Shown in pieces: positions 27,479 through 36,540 of a stretch of DNA of 64,000 nt. Made by a program: the position numbers and the translations under genes. This DNA comes from an uncultured Pseudomonadota bacterium (GTDB lineage: Bacteria > Myxococcota_A > UBA796 > SXON01), in contig CAIMSU010000156.1 in NCBI GenBank assembly GCA_903844155.1, forward strand, positions 1-64,000, in the 5' to 3' direction. The notes beneath the pieces are model-generated. The model was not told the origin of the DNA, did no database searches, and worked only from the letters and a program-made list of their open reading frames with translations. The first letter of the stretch is position 1. The number at the start of each line of letters is the position of its first letter.

Positions 27479-28426
27479 ATGATCATCGGCATCCCCCGCG
27501 AAACACTGCCTGGCGAGGGTCGGGTCGCCGGGATCCCTTCGGCCGTCCGTGCGCTTCGCGCGCTGGGCCACGCTGTGCTCATCGAGCAGGATGCAGGCGT
27601 TCGAAGTGGTTTTGGCGACGACGAGTACATCCGGGCCGGGGCGGAGATCGTGCCGACGGCGGAGGAGCTGGTCGACCGTGCCGAGCTCGTCTGGAAGGTG
27701 CTGGGGCCTTCTGAGCACGAGCACACGCTGCTCCATGGTGGTCAGCGGCTGGTTGCGCTGCTGCCGATACCGGTGGTGCTGCCCGAGGGCGTGATTGCGC
27801 ACGACGGCCTGGCTTGGCCGGGCCGACAGTCGGAATTCCCCGTGCGCGTGGCCATGAGCGAGATCGCCGGTCGCCTGGCGGTCGAAGCCGCCAGCCACTC
27901 GCTGCAACAGCCGAACGGCGGGCGTGGGTTGCTCCTCGGCGGGGTTCCAGGGGTGCCACCTGCGGAAGTCGTGGTCCTCGGTGCTGGCGTGGCGGGCCGA
28001 GGGGCGACGGATCTGGCGCTGGCGCTCGGCGCGCGGGTGACGGTGCTGGACATCTCGGTGCCGGCGCTGAGGGCGGTCCGGACGACGGCGTTGGTCGCGA
28101 CCCCGTCCGCGATCGAGCGGGCGATTGCCGTTGCGGACGTCGTGATCGCGGCCGTTCGGGTGCCCGGGGAACGCGCTCCTCGGCTTTGCCAACGGGCGCA
28201 CCTGGCACTGATGGCCCCGGGCGCCATCGTCGTCGACCTGGCGATCGCCGAGGGCGGCGCTTTTGAGACTACCCGACTCACCACCCTCGCCGACCCCGCT
28301 CGGCTCATCGATGGCATCGTCCACATCGGCGTCCCGAACTTCCCCGGGGCGGTCCCGCGGACCTCGTCCGTCGCCCTCTCGCATGCCTGGCTCGACTTCG
28401 TGGTGACCATCGCGTCGGAGAGTTGA
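27479..28426 (+). CDS. Alanine dehydrogenase / transhydrogenase-alpha-like protein
   Basis: 315 aa, against about 370 for alanine dehydrogenase. It keeps the N-terminal GIPRE..PGEGRVAGIP with the substrate Arg (R15), a Lys in LVWKVLGP, MSEIAGRLAVEAASHSL, GGRGLLLGGVPGVPP and the NAD-binding GAGVAGRGA. The region of the catalytic His (LHLA in the family) reads ALLPIP. The later Asp of VAIDQGG is Ala in VDLAIAEGG. The second change resembles transhydrogenase alpha. Alanine oxidation is therefore doubtful. Single gene, divergent from phoH across the repeat block. Confidence 0.78.
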   Translation: MIIGIPRETLPGEGRVAGIPSAVRALRALGHAVLIEQDAGVRSGFGDDEYIRAGAEIVPTAEELVDRAELVWKVLGPSEHEHTLLHGGQRLVALLPIPVVLPEGVIAHDGLAWPGRQSEFPVRVAMSEIAGRLAVEAASHSLQQPNGGRGLLLGGVPGVPPAEVVVLGAGVAGRGATDLALALGARVTVLDISVPALRAVRTTALVATPSAIERAIAVADVVIAAVRVPGERAPRLCQRAHLALMAPGAIVVDLAIAEGGAFETTRLTTLADPARLIDGIVHIGVPNFPGAVPRTSSVALSHAWLDFVVTIASES

Positions 28427-28496
28427 TCTAGCATGAAGCTCCCTGCGACGCTCGCCTCCGGATCGCGGTCCAGCCGAGGCGCTACCTTCTCTTTTC

Positions 28497-28517
28497 AGGG
28501 GCGCTGAAGGCGCCCCT
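28497..28517. terminator. Hairpin after the 27479 gene
   Basis: AGGGGCGC, loop TGAAG, GCGCCCCT, perfect 8-bp stem, 70 bp after one gene and 80 bp before the stop of the convergent one. It lacks a T-tract, so its role as a bidirectional terminator is only suggested by position. Confidence 0.4.
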
Positions 28518-28598
28518 ACGGCCGCCGACGGGGCGGCCTACCCCTCGCTGACCCCCGCCGTGAATTCCCGGCCGTCGGGCGGTGCGCCCGATGGGCAA

Positions 28599-29804
28599 CT
28601 ATTCCGACGATTTTTCCTTGATCATCTTGAGCGCCATGCCGGCCAGCGTGCTCGACACGTTCTTGTTCCGCGAGAGCGAACCCAGGTCCTTGATGTGCAA
28701 CCGGCTGACGAGGCCTACGGTCAGCGAGATTGGCGTCCGGGGGTTGTTCACCAGCGCCACCTGAACCGGGTACTTCCGGATCCACTCCTTGTTCGCCGCG
28801 ATCTCGCGCAGGATCTCCGGATACAGGTTCCGGTTTCCCGCATGCGAGAGCACCTCCGAGTCGGTCAGCCGGCCGGCCTTCACGACCGCCGAGGCGACCA
28901 TCTTGGACCGGTCCCGGATCAGGATGTTGCGAACTTCCTTGTTGCCGAGGAACGCCAGCTTGATCTTCTTTCCCGTCGGCATCGCCCTGATCTTCTTCTC
29001 GATGGAGACCCGCGCCTCATCGTTGTGCTCGGCGTCCTCGTCCATCAGATCGAGGCTGAACTCGTCGTCGTCATCCTTGAAATCAAAGGAGAAGCCGCTG
29101 ATGGGCCCGCCAACGCTGTCCAGATCGAACATCTTGAGCTTCTGCTTGGCTTCAAGCATGGGGGATTGCCGGCCTTCGAGCGCTGCGGCGATCTCGGCTT
29201 CCAGGTCGAACACGGGCGGCGGCGGCGGAGGCGCACTCGCGACAGAAGCGGCGTAGGCGCTGTGCATTCGCGTGGTCGGCCGTTCCGCGGGGAGGTCCGG
29301 TAGCTCCTCGCTCATGCGCAGGAAGGCCAGGGCGCGCTCCAGGGTCCCGTCGGGGCAATCCGGGTTCTGGTGCAGGGCGATGCCGAGGGAGGGGGTGATG
29401 AGCAGGCGCGTGTGATTGTCGGCGATGATCTCGCACAGTCGCGCGTCCGCGCGCTCGGCGATGGTCATGGCGGTACGGTCGTTGGCGGCGCGAACGTGGA
29501 GGATGGCCTCGTCGAGCGTGGGGTCCGGGCGGATCTTCACGAGCAACTCCAGCACCTTCGGATGCGTGCGCTGGTTCACGGCGCGCTCGATGCCCGGAAA
29601 GCTGCGCAGGGACTCGATCGCTGCGTCGCGAACCTCAGCTTCCGGATCGCAGGCCAGCACGTACATGGCTGCGACGGTTGCCTCCAGGCTGCAGCCCGGC
29701 AACGCCCCACGCGCCGAGGAGAGCCGCACGCTCTCGGGCACGGACGGGTCGAGGATCGCCCGCATGTGGTCAGGAATCTCAAGCTTGTCCCAGGGGATCG
29801 TCAT
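28599..29804 (-). CDS. HEAT-like repeat protein of unknown function
   Basis: 401 aa. The N-terminal half (about 15-180) consists of helical repeats with aspartate/alanine-rich turns such as CDPEAEVRDAAIESL, like HEAT or leucine-rich-variant repeats. A Pro-rich linker (APPPPPPVF) and a long acidic stretch (FDFKDDDDEFSLDLMDEDAE) follow. The C-terminal domain has RAMPTGKKIKLAFLGNKEVRNILIRDR and GRLTDSEVLSHAGNRNLYPE. I recall similar proteins only from delta-proteobacterial and myxobacterial genomes. No enzyme motif is seen; a scaffold role is a guess. It overlaps the coaX stop by 4 bp. Confidence 0.75.
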   Translation of the reverse strand: MTIPWDKLEIPDHMRAILDPSVPESVRLSSARGALPGCSLEATVAAMYVLACDPEAEVRDAAIESLRSFPGIERAVNQRTHPKVLELLVKIRPDPTLDEAILHVRAANDRTAMTIAERADARLCEIIADNHTRLLITPSLGIALHQNPDCPDGTLERALAFLRMSEELPDLPAERPTTRMHSAYAASVASAPPPPPPVFDLEAEIAAALEGRQSPMLEAKQKLKMFDLDSVGGPISGFSFDFKDDDDEFSLDLMDEDAEHNDEARVSIEKKIRAMPTGKKIKLAFLGNKEVRNILIRDRSKMVASAVVKAGRLTDSEVLSHAGNRNLYPEILREIAANKEWIRKYPVQVALVNNPRTPISLTVGLVSRLHIKDLGSLSRNKNVSSTLAGMALKMIKEKSSE

Positions 29805-30583
29805 CCAGCCTCCTCGGCGATCGGGCGTTCGAACCAGAGCCGTAGCCCGGCGAGCGTCAGGTGTTCGTCCACGTCGTCGATCTCACGGCAGGCGCGACCG
29901 ACGAGGTTTGCGAGTCCGCCGGTTGCAACGCACGGCACCCGCTGTCCGGGCGCCAACTGCTCCTTGCACCGGCGCGCGAGGCCGTCGACGAGCCCAACAT
30001 ACCCCCAAAAAAGGCCAGATTGCATCGCCGAAATGGTGTTGGTACCGATTGGCCTCGGCGGCTCGACGATCTCGACGCGGGGGAGACGGGAGGTGCGCTG
30101 AAACAGCGCGTCCGCCGAGATCTGCAGGCCGGGCGCGATCGCCCCGCCAACGTAGGCGCCGCTGGCATCCACAGCGTCGAACGTCGTGGCGGTGCCGAAG
30201 TCGACGATGAGGAACGGCGGCTCAAATCGGTGCATCGCAGCGATGCAATTGACGACCCGGTCCGGCCCGAGCTCCCGCGGGTTGTCGACGCGGATGGCCA
30301 TCCCGAGGTCGGCTCCCTTGCCGAGGACGCGGGCTGTTCGCTTGAAATACCGTCTGGAAGCCTTCTCGATCGCGTAGATCGTGCTCGGAACCACGGAGCA
30401 CACCGCGACCCCGCTCACTTCCGCGATCGTCACGCCCTCGTGGGCGAACAACTGCAGGACCATCAACCCGAATTCGTCGGTCGTCCGTTGCAGCGTGGAC
30501 ACGCGCCAGGTGTGCACGACCCGCGGCCCCTGGTACAGGCCGAGGACGGTGTTGCTGTTACCGACGTCGATGACGAGGAGCAT
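29801..30583 (-). CDS. coaX: Type III pantothenate kinase
   Basis: 260 aa from ATG 30583. First step of coenzyme A synthesis (pantothenate to 4'-phosphopantothenate). ASKHA-fold motifs: LLVIDVGNSNT (phosphate loop), GPDRVVN, VDFGTATTFDAV and GGAIAPGLQIS. The reading frame extends upstream to 30742, but those 53 residues are antisense to the phosphatase gene and unlike the family. The divergent phosphatase start is 30 bp away. Confidence 0.95.
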   Translation of the reverse strand: MLLVIDVGNSNTVLGLYQGPRVVHTWRVSTLQRTTDEFGLMVLQLFAHEGVTIAEVSGVAVCSVVPSTIYAIEKASRRYFKRTARVLGKGADLGMAIRVDNPRELGPDRVVNCIAAMHRFEPPFLIVDFGTATTFDAVDASGAYVGGAIAPGLQISADALFQRTSRLPRVEIVEPPRPIGTNTISAMQSGLFWGYVGLVDGLARRCKEQLAPGQRVPCVATGGLANLVGRACREIDDVDEHLTLAGLRLWFERPIAEEAG

Positions 30584-30613
30584 CTCCCCTACGGTATCAA
30601 GATAGAGAGCAAC

Positions 30614-31261
30614 GTGACCCCCGGGACCCCCCAGTTTGACGCCGCCACCGAGCGGATCATCCCGTCTACTCGCGTCTGCCGCGTCCATTTGTTTCGGCAC
30701 CCGGAGGTGCTTGGCGCGGACGAGCGACGGTGTCGAGGGCAACAGGATGTGCCGCTGTCGAACAAGGGTTTACGGGAGGCTGCCGCGTCGGCGACCGCCT
30801 GGCCGGGGCCGTATGACCGCGTCTTTTCCTCGGACCTGCTTCGGTGCCGTGCGCTCGCAGACCGTCTGCAGACGAAGGTTCCCGTCCATTCTACGCAGCT
30901 TTTACGCGAGCAGGACATGGGGGAGTGGGACGGGCTGACGTGGGAGGAGCTCACGCGTCGGGACCCGGATGGCACCCTGGCCTACTGGGACGATTACGTT
31001 CGAGCGCGACCCCCGGGTGGCGAGTCCTACGGGGATGTGTACGCCAGGGTGAACGGGTGGTGGCGCGACGAGGACCCGGTTGGAACCATCGCTATCGTGA
31101 CACATATCGGATGTATCCGCGCGCTGCTCTGCGGCTGGTTGGGGATGGGGCCTGCCGAGGCCCTGCGCTGGGCGCCCGCCTACGCCACCCACTCCGAGGT
31201 GTTGATCGCAGACGCTGGTGCGGTGGTTGTGCGTTTTGGAGAGGCGCCGCCTACGGGTTGA
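30614..31261 (+). CDS. Histidine phosphatase superfamily protein
   Basis: 215 aa with GTG start 30614. The catalytic motif is HLFRHPEV (RHP instead of RHG, seen in some alpha-ribazole-phosphatase-type members). It is followed by PLSNKGLREA, VFSSDLLRCR, EQDMGEWDG and the second histidine in THIGCIRAL. The substrate is unknown; phosphosugar, cobalamin precursor or protein phosphohistidine are all possible. Its stop overlaps the convergent GT4 gene by 11 bp. The frame is open further upstream only as an antisense shadow of coaX. Confidence 0.85.
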   Translation: MTPGTPQFDAATERIIPSTRVCRVHLFRHPEVLGADERRCRGQQDVPLSNKGLREAAASATAWPGPYDRVFSSDLLRCRALADRLQTKVPVHSTQLLREQDMGEWDGLTWEELTRRDPDGTLAYWDDYVRARPPGGESYGDVYARVNGWWRDEDPVGTIAIVTHIGCIRALLCGWLGMGPAEALRWAPAYATHSEVLIADAGAVVVRFGEAPPTG

Positions 31262-32234
31262 CGGAGAGGATGCGGCGGTAGACCTCGCCCGTCGCCTCGA
31301 CCATCCGGCTCGCGGAGAATTCCAGTGCCCGGGCGATGCCCCGTCCTCGCGGGGTGTGGAGCGCAGCCGCCATCGCGCCGCCCAGAGCGTGCTCGTCGCC
31401 AGGTGGCACGATCAACGCCGTGTCTCCGACGACCTCCAGGAGGCCACCGGCCGAAGTGACCACGCACCGGCAGCCCGCGCCCATCGCCTCGATCACGACC
31501 TGACCGAGCCCCTCTTCGACGGAGGGATGCAAGAAAACGTCGATGGCAGCGAGCAAGCCTGGGACGTCGTCGACCTGCCCCGCCAGTACGACGCGGTCTG
31601 TCAGCCCAAGTCGGGCGATCTGGTGTTCGAGCGCCGACCGCAACGCCCCCTCGCCGGCGATGACGAGCGTTCCGGGGAGCCCGGCCATGGCTGCGATCGC
31701 GTGATGGTGTCCCTTGTGCGCGACCAGCGCGCCCACGCAGGCGTAGAGCGGGCGTGGCAGGGAAGCCCAGCGCGTGCCTGGGCCGGTGGGAGCCGCCGGG
31801 AGGTCGACGCCGTCGTACACGACGGTCACGCGCTCCGGCGCCACGCCGATCTGGAGGAGGATCCCGCGGATGGCCTCGCTGACGGCGATGACGTGCTTCG
31901 CACGCCGGTATTTCGTTGGCGACGGGACGAAGTCGACCCGACGGTGGATCACCGTTGGGGCGCCGGCCAGCAAGGCCAGCCCGGCAGCGTGGGGGGTGTG
32001 GGCGGCGGCGAGGCCATAATGCTGGCGAAACCGACGTAAAGCGAGGACGTTGAACGGGTGGCCATGCGGGCGAAGGGCGAGGTCGGGCGGGCCGAGGCGA
32101 TCGGCGAGGGGGCTGCCGGGGACGCCGGCCCAAAGGTCGCGGGGTCGACCGCGGAGAAGCAGCTCCAACTGTCGTTGACCGCCGCGCCACTCCACCGCGG
32201 TGTCGATGTGCAGGACGCCGCTCACCGGGCTCAC
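31251..32234 (-). CDS. Glycosyltransferase family 4
   Basis: 327 aa GT-B enzyme. N-terminal HIDTAVEWRGGQRQLELL (acceptor side, Gly-rich loop) and C-terminal YACVGALVAHKGHHHAI, VIAGEGALR and the E-x7-E motif in SVEEGLGQVVIEAM. It is short for the family (usually 350-400). Probably adds a sugar to an envelope lipid or polysaccharide. It starts inside the stop of the DUF3108-like gene and ends a five-gene minus operon with exporter and phosphoesterase. Confidence 0.88.
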   Translation of the reverse strand: MSPVSGVLHIDTAVEWRGGQRQLELLLRGRPRDLWAGVPGSPLADRLGPPDLALRPHGHPFNVLALRRFRQHYGLAAAHTPHAAGLALLAGAPTVIHRRVDFVPSPTKYRRAKHVIAVSEAIRGILLQIGVAPERVTVVYDGVDLPAAPTGPGTRWASLPRPLYACVGALVAHKGHHHAIAAMAGLPGTLVIAGEGALRSALEHQIARLGLTDRVVLAGQVDDVPGLLAAIDVFLHPSVEEGLGQVVIEAMGAGCRCVVTSAGGLLEVVGDTALIVPPGDEHALGGAMAAALHTPRGRGIARALEFSASRMVEATGEVYRRILSVNP

Positions 32235-32914
32235 TGGACGTCGATCCGGATCGGCCCGGCGGCCGTCTGGATGACCGCGTACACCGGCCGATTGTCGGCG
32301 GTCACGTACAGATCCATCGCCCCCTTGATGTCGCCGGCCTTGCCACCGCGGATGGCGATGAGGCGGGTGAGGGACCCGTCCGGGAGCGTCTCCGGGCGCA
32401 CGCAGGTCGCGAGTACGGCGACGGTTTGGCGGCCGTCGAAGACCGGCAACGCGAGGGTCTCTCCGACCTGCAGGTTTGCTTCGCGGATCCGGTAGAAGGC
32501 CGAGATCGGGTCCTCGGGCCGCACGGTGAGCTGCGGGTTCTGGTGGCGAGCGCTGTCTGTCACGACCGTGTCGGTGGTCAGGCGCGCCCCGTTGACGACC
32601 TGGTCCCGTACGACGTGCACACCAGCGGGCAGGAAGAGCAGATCTTCTTCCTCCAGAAACCGGCCTTCGTGGAAGCGGGCGCTGTAGCGCTCCGCCCCGC
32701 CGGCTACGCGTGCGTGCGACTGCATCGCGTCGTCGACGGGATAGAGATCAGCCAGCCAGGCGGAGTTTGTCGCGGTGACGGCGACGTCACGCAGGCCGTC
32801 CTTCACGACCGCCAACATCGTGGCCGTGCCGGCCTCGACCCCCATCCACCTCGCGGTCAGCGTCAGCCGCTCCTCTGCGAACGCCGTGGCGCTCCAAAGC
32901 AACAGCCCGGTCAT
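32231..32914 (-). CDS. DUF3108-like secreted protein
   Basis: 227 aa from ATG 32914 with a short signal peptide (TGLLLWSATAFA). The beta-rich body has YPVDDAMQSHARV, RFHEGRFLEEEDLLFLPAGVHV, SAFYRIRE and a C-terminal ADNRPVYAVIQTAAGPIRIDV, the pattern of the DUF3108 family of periplasmic/outer-membrane-associated proteins of unknown function. It overlaps both neighbours by 4 bp. A longer start at 33097 would lie entirely within the ATL gene. Confidence 0.75.
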   Translation of the reverse strand: MTGLLLWSATAFAEERLTLTARWMGVEAGTATMLAVVKDGLRDVAVTATNSAWLADLYPVDDAMQSHARVAGGAERYSARFHEGRFLEEEDLLFLPAGVHVVRDQVVNGARLTTDTVVTDSARHQNPQLTVRPEDPISAFYRIREANLQVGETLALPVFDGRQTVAVLATCVRPETLPDGSLTRLIAIRGGKAGDIKGAMDLYVTADNRPVYAVIQTAAGPIRIDVQ

Positions 32915-33267
32915 GCCGGCGTCCCGCGAGCCGCTGCAGCCAGGAACGTCTCCGGCGGCACCCCAAAGCGCGGCATGTCCACGCGGTCCCCGGTAAATTC
33001 GACGCCTTCCTGCTCCAGCAACCCCCGTTGCCGTATCGCCCGGTCCACGTCCCCCTGCGACGCGAGGTGGCCCGAGCTCCGGATCACCCGCTGCCACGGC
33101 ACGTCCGTCTCGCCCGGGAGCGCCGCCAACGCCCAGCCCACCTGTCGCGCCATCCCCGGCTGCGAAAGCGCGCTTGCCACGTGCCCGTAGCCCATCACCC
33201 GCCCCGGAGGGATCCGGCGCACGACCTCGTAGACCCGCTCCCTGAACGCCGACGACACCGCCCTCAT
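32911..33267 (-). CDS. Alkyltransferase-like DNA-binding protein (ATL)
   Basis: 118 aa with the DNA-binding domain of O6-alkylguanine-DNA alkyltransferase: RIPPGRVMGYGHVA (recognition helix with the Arg finger), then VPWQRVIRSSG where methyltransferases have PCHRV. The reactive Cys is Trp, the hallmark of ATL proteins, which flag O6-alkylguanine for nucleotide excision repair. It sits between the exporter and the DUF3108-like gene with 10-bp and 4-bp junctions. Confidence 0.9.
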   Translation of the reverse strand: MRAVSSAFRERVYEVVRRIPPGRVMGYGHVASALSQPGMARQVGWALAALPGETDVPWQRVIRSSGHLASQGDVDRAIRQRGLLEQEGVEFTGDRVDMPRFGVPPETFLAAAARGTPA

Positions 33268-33277
33268 CCGCGCGCCC

Positions 33278-34981
33278 TCACGCGTCCGCCCGTTGCGCCA
33301 ACCGACGATAGGGTCCGTCGACCGCCATCAACTCCGCGTGCGTGCCCGACGCGAGGACGCGCCCGCCATCCATGTACAGGATGCGGTCCGCGTCCCGGAT
33401 CGTCGACAACCGGTGCGCGACCACGAGCGTCGTCCGCCCGACCATCAGCCGGTCCAGCGCCTCCTGAACGGCTGCCTCGCTCTGGGTGTCCAGGTTGGAC
33501 GTCGCCTCGTCGAGCAGGAGGAGGGAAGCGTCACGCAGGATGGCACGTGCGATGCAGATGCGCTGTCGCTGCCCACCGGAGAGACGCATGCCGAGCTCGT
33601 GGATGCGTGTATCGTAGCCCTGTGGCAGCTCGCGGATGAAGCCATCTGCGTTTGCAGCGTGGGCCGCTGCGCGCACCTGGGCCTCGGTGGCGGTCGCGAC
33701 GCCGAAGCGGATGTTGGCTGCGACGGTGTCGTCAAAGAGAAAGGTCTCCTGCGATACAACGGCGATGTGTCGGCGTAAATCGTGTAGGTTAAAGGCACGT
33801 AGATCGACGCCGTCCCACCGTAGCACCCCTGCGGTGGGGTCGTACAGCCGCGGAAGCAGGCTCAACAGCGACGTCTTCCCGCCGCCAGAGGGGCCGACGA
33901 GCGCGACCCGCTCCCCCGCGCGGAGCGTCAACGTCACCTCCCGCAAGACCGGGCCCGAGCCATAGTCAAGTCCAACCCCGACAAACTCGATGGTCCTTGG
34001 CTGGCCGACGGCGCCGTCGCCAGACTGGATGGCGGGCTCACGGTCCTGCAGGGCGAAGACGACGTCCGCGGCGGCGAGTGACCGTTGCATCAACGAGCCG
34101 ACCTCCGACAACCCGCGCAGCGGCTGGTTCATGACGGCGAGCGCGGTCAGGAACCCCACCAGATCGGCCGCCTGCGCCGTGCCAGCGGCCACCTCGTTCC
34201 CGCCCACCCAAAGCACGCCGCCGACGCCGATCGCCGCGATGAGCTCGGTCAGCGGGGCGGGCAGGAGCTGCGCGGTGAGCGCCTCGACCTGGGCCTTTTC
34301 ATGCACCTCATCCAACGCGCGGAACGCCCGGCTGCGCTCCTGTTCGCCGCCTGAGAGCTGGATGACCCGTACCCCCGAGAGGCTCTGCTGCGCGTGTGCC
34401 GAGAGCTTGGCGGCCGCATCGCTCGCCTCCTTGGACGCGCGCCGGACCCAGGCGCCAACCCGCTGGATGGGCAGGAGCGCGAGCGGGAGGAGTCCGAAGG
34501 CGATCACGGCGAGCTTCGCGTTCATCGCAAACGCACTGATGACGAGGCAGATGAGCGTGATCGGCTTCTGCACGGCCGTCACCACGCCGTTCACGGCGTA
34601 TTGCAGCGCGTTCACGTCGCCGAGCAACCGGCTCTGGCGCTCGCCCGAGGGGGTGTGCAGGTGCCAGGCCAACTCCTGCTCCAGCAGGCGGTCGTGGAGC
34701 CGATCCCGGATCCCCGTGACCACGCGCCAGGCTACCGACCGCGTGATCGAGGCGCGCGCGAAGTTCACGAGGCCATTCACGCTGTAGAGCAGCACTACGC
34801 CGATCGCCAGCGGCTCGGGATTCCCGTGAAGCACCAGGATGTTGTTCATCGTCTTCTGCACGACGAACACCGGCGCGCTCTGCAACGCCGAGCCGATCAG
34901 CACGAGCACCGCCGCGATCGACAGCCGCGCCCGGTGGGGCCGAAACTCGTCCCAGAGCCGCCGGCTAGCCCCCGCTGGCAT
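33278..34981 (-). CDS. ABC exporter, MsbA-like (fused membrane and ATPase domains)
   Basis: 567 aa from ATG 34981. Membrane domain with six spans (about 20-300): LSIAAVLVLIGSAL, ITLICLVISAFAM and others. ATPase domain with Walker A VGPSGGGKTSLL (about 375), Q-loop VVSQETFLF, signature LSGGQRQR, Walker B LLLLDEATSNLD and H-loop VAHRLS. Homodimeric lipid or drug exporters of this type include MsbA, which flips lipid A. The envelope genes around it fit such a role, but the substrate is inferred. It overlaps the phosphoesterase gene by 17 bp. Confidence 0.9.
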   Translation of the reverse strand: MPAGASRRLWDEFRPHRARLSIAAVLVLIGSALQSAPVFVVQKTMNNILVLHGNPEPLAIGVVLLYSVNGLVNFARASITRSVAWRVVTGIRDRLHDRLLEQELAWHLHTPSGERQSRLLGDVNALQYAVNGVVTAVQKPITLICLVISAFAMNAKLAVIAFGLLPLALLPIQRVGAWVRRASKEASDAAAKLSAHAQQSLSGVRVIQLSGGEQERSRAFRALDEVHEKAQVEALTAQLLPAPLTELIAAIGVGGVLWVGGNEVAAGTAQAADLVGFLTALAVMNQPLRGLSEVGSLMQRSLAAADVVFALQDREPAIQSGDGAVGQPRTIEFVGVGLDYGSGPVLREVTLTLRAGERVALVGPSGGGKTSLLSLLPRLYDPTAGVLRWDGVDLRAFNLHDLRRHIAVVSQETFLFDDTVAANIRFGVATATEAQVRAAAHAANADGFIRELPQGYDTRIHELGMRLSGGQRQRICIARAILRDASLLLLDEATSNLDTQSEAAVQEALDRLMVGRTTLVVAHRLSTIRDADRILYMDGGRVLASGTHAELMAVDGPYRRLAQRADA

Positions 34982-35798
34982 ACGCCCCGCCAGCTTCGGG
35001 CTCAAACCGCTCCCCCGTCCACGCGTACCGCTCGACGCCCACGATGCCCGTACCGTCGACCTCGTAGACATTGAAGTGCGCCGCGCGATGCTGCCTGGGC
35101 AGGAACGCGTACCCGGATGAGCCTGGGTTGTGAATGACGGGTCCGCCGGGGATGCGCGTGGTGTAGCCGTGGTGCTCGTGACCGTGCAGGATCGCCAGGA
35201 TGTTCAAGTGTTTCTCGATGACCGCCTCAACCTCGGCGGCGTTCTCGAGCGCTCGTCCCGCGGGGCCGTAGGGCGCGCCCCGGCGATCACGAAGGGGGTA
35301 ATGGAGGCCGAGAATGCAGGGGCCCGCGCCCGCAAGCGCAGCATCGAGCGCCACCAGGTCTGCCGCGGTCGCTCGGCCGCGGGAGAGCCAGTCCGGCCTG
35401 CAGACGTCAACCAGCACGAGGGCAACGGGCCCAGCGGCGATACATCTCACCGACGTGTCGCCAAAGTGCCGGGCGTACCGGCCAACGCTCTCGTCGGTGT
35501 AGACGTCGTGGTTTCCCGGGATGCAGTCAAACGGCAGGGTGCGGAGCGGCTCAAGCAGAGCCTTCGCCGCGGTGAATTCGGCGTCTGTCGCCGTGGCCGT
35601 CAGGTCACCGGTGCACAGGATGCGGTCGGGGTTCGTCGCCAGGACGGCGGCGGGCAGGGCCTCCTGCACGGCCCGAGAAAAGTGATGGCTCCGCCCGAGA
35701 ACGTAGAGGTTCACAGCCCCGAGCGCCCGTTTTCCAAGGAGATCCGCGAGTTTCGGCGTTCGCTCGACGTGCAGGTCGGTGATGTGCGCGAGCCGCAT
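34965..35798 (-). CDS. Calcineurin-like metallophosphoesterase
   Basis: 277 aa. All five motif blocks are visible: ITDLHVE, LCTGDLTATA, IPGNHDVY, LGLHYPL and LHGHEHHGY, giving a two-metal centre. No signal peptide, so cytoplasmic. LpxH-like hydrolases of lipid A synthesis belong here, but so do cyclic nucleotide phosphodiesterases; the sequence does not decide. It is the first gene of the minus operon and overlaps the ABC exporter gene. Confidence 0.88.
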   Translation of the reverse strand: MRLAHITDLHVERTPKLADLLGKRALGAVNLYVLGRSHHFSRAVQEALPAAVLATNPDRILCTGDLTATATDAEFTAAKALLEPLRTLPFDCIPGNHDVYTDESVGRYARHFGDTSVRCIAAGPVALVLVDVCRPDWLSRGRATAADLVALDAALAGAGPCILGLHYPLRDRRGAPYGPAGRALENAAEVEAVIEKHLNILAILHGHEHHGYTTRIPGGPVIHNPGSSGYAFLPRQHRAAHFNVYEVDGTGIVGVERYAWTGERFEPEAGGAYASGG

Positions 35799-35865
35799 GA
35801 TGGGGCTCCATTAGCCCGGGGCCGACTCCCTCGCCCCCGTGGGTGCCGGGTTATGAGCCGCCGCC

Positions 35866-36492
35866 ATGCTCGACCCCCGCAGCCTGCTCGAACGCGCCGC
35901 CGAGCAACGGCTTCCCTGCGAGCTCATGCCGCGCGCGCACACCGAATGGGCGCGGGCGACCGTGGAGCGCGTTGAGCGAGGCGGCGTCGTGGTGCGCGGC
36001 GCCGAGGGGCTCGTCTCCGGCGCGGATGTGCGGTGCTGGATCCGGGTGGACGGCATCCCGTATGCGTTCGACGCGAGCGTGGTGCGAACCGCAGTTCCGG
36101 TCTCGGATCGCAGCGAATCGGGCGTCATGCTCGGTTTCATCGACCATTGGGAGGTCGCCGAGCGCGCCCCCCAGGCCCTTGCCATCGAGGCCCTGCCGCC
36201 GACCGGCGGCCCGGTTTCCCTGCTCGGCGGAGCGATCCAGATCGTGGAGCTCGAACCAAACGTTTGGACGGTCACGACGCCGGCGGACGCCCCGTTGATC
36301 TTCGTGGAGGGCGGTAGCCTGCGCCTCCGACTCTCGCCGGAGGAGGGTCCGGCGATGGAGATCACCGCCCGCGTGCGGCGCCTCACCCATGGCAGCGGTC
36401 ACCTGCTGTACGCGCTCGCCATCCAGCAGGTGGACGACCCCGATCGCTACGCCGATCTGGTTGGCGCGGTGCGGATTTCGTTGGGGCTTTGA
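35866..36492 (+). CDS. PilZ/YcgR-like two-domain protein (tentative)
   Basis: 208 aa of beta-rich sequence. The N-terminal half has ATVERVERGGVVVRGAEG and VRCWIRVDGIPYAF. The C-terminal half (about 145-205) has SLRLRLSPEEGPAMEITARVRRLTHGSG and YALAIQQVDDPDR, reminiscent of YcgR/PilZ domains. The canonical RxxxR and D/N-x-S-x-x-G residues for cyclic di-GMP are not clear, so binding is doubtful. It is followed after 49 bp by purS but need not be co-transcribed. Family assignment is a guess. Confidence 0.5.
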   Translation: MLDPRSLLERAAEQRLPCELMPRAHTEWARATVERVERGGVVVRGAEGLVSGADVRCWIRVDGIPYAFDASVVRTAVPVSDRSESGVMLGFIDHWEVAERAPQALAIEALPPTGGPVSLLGGAIQIVELEPNVWTVTTPADAPLIFVEGGSLRLRLSPEEGPAMEITARVRRLTHGSGHLLYALAIQQVDDPDRYADLVGAVRISLGL

Positions 36493-36540
36493 CTCCCGCC
36501 ACGCCCCTTTCTTGATACCCACCCCGACCCCGGAGGCCCC

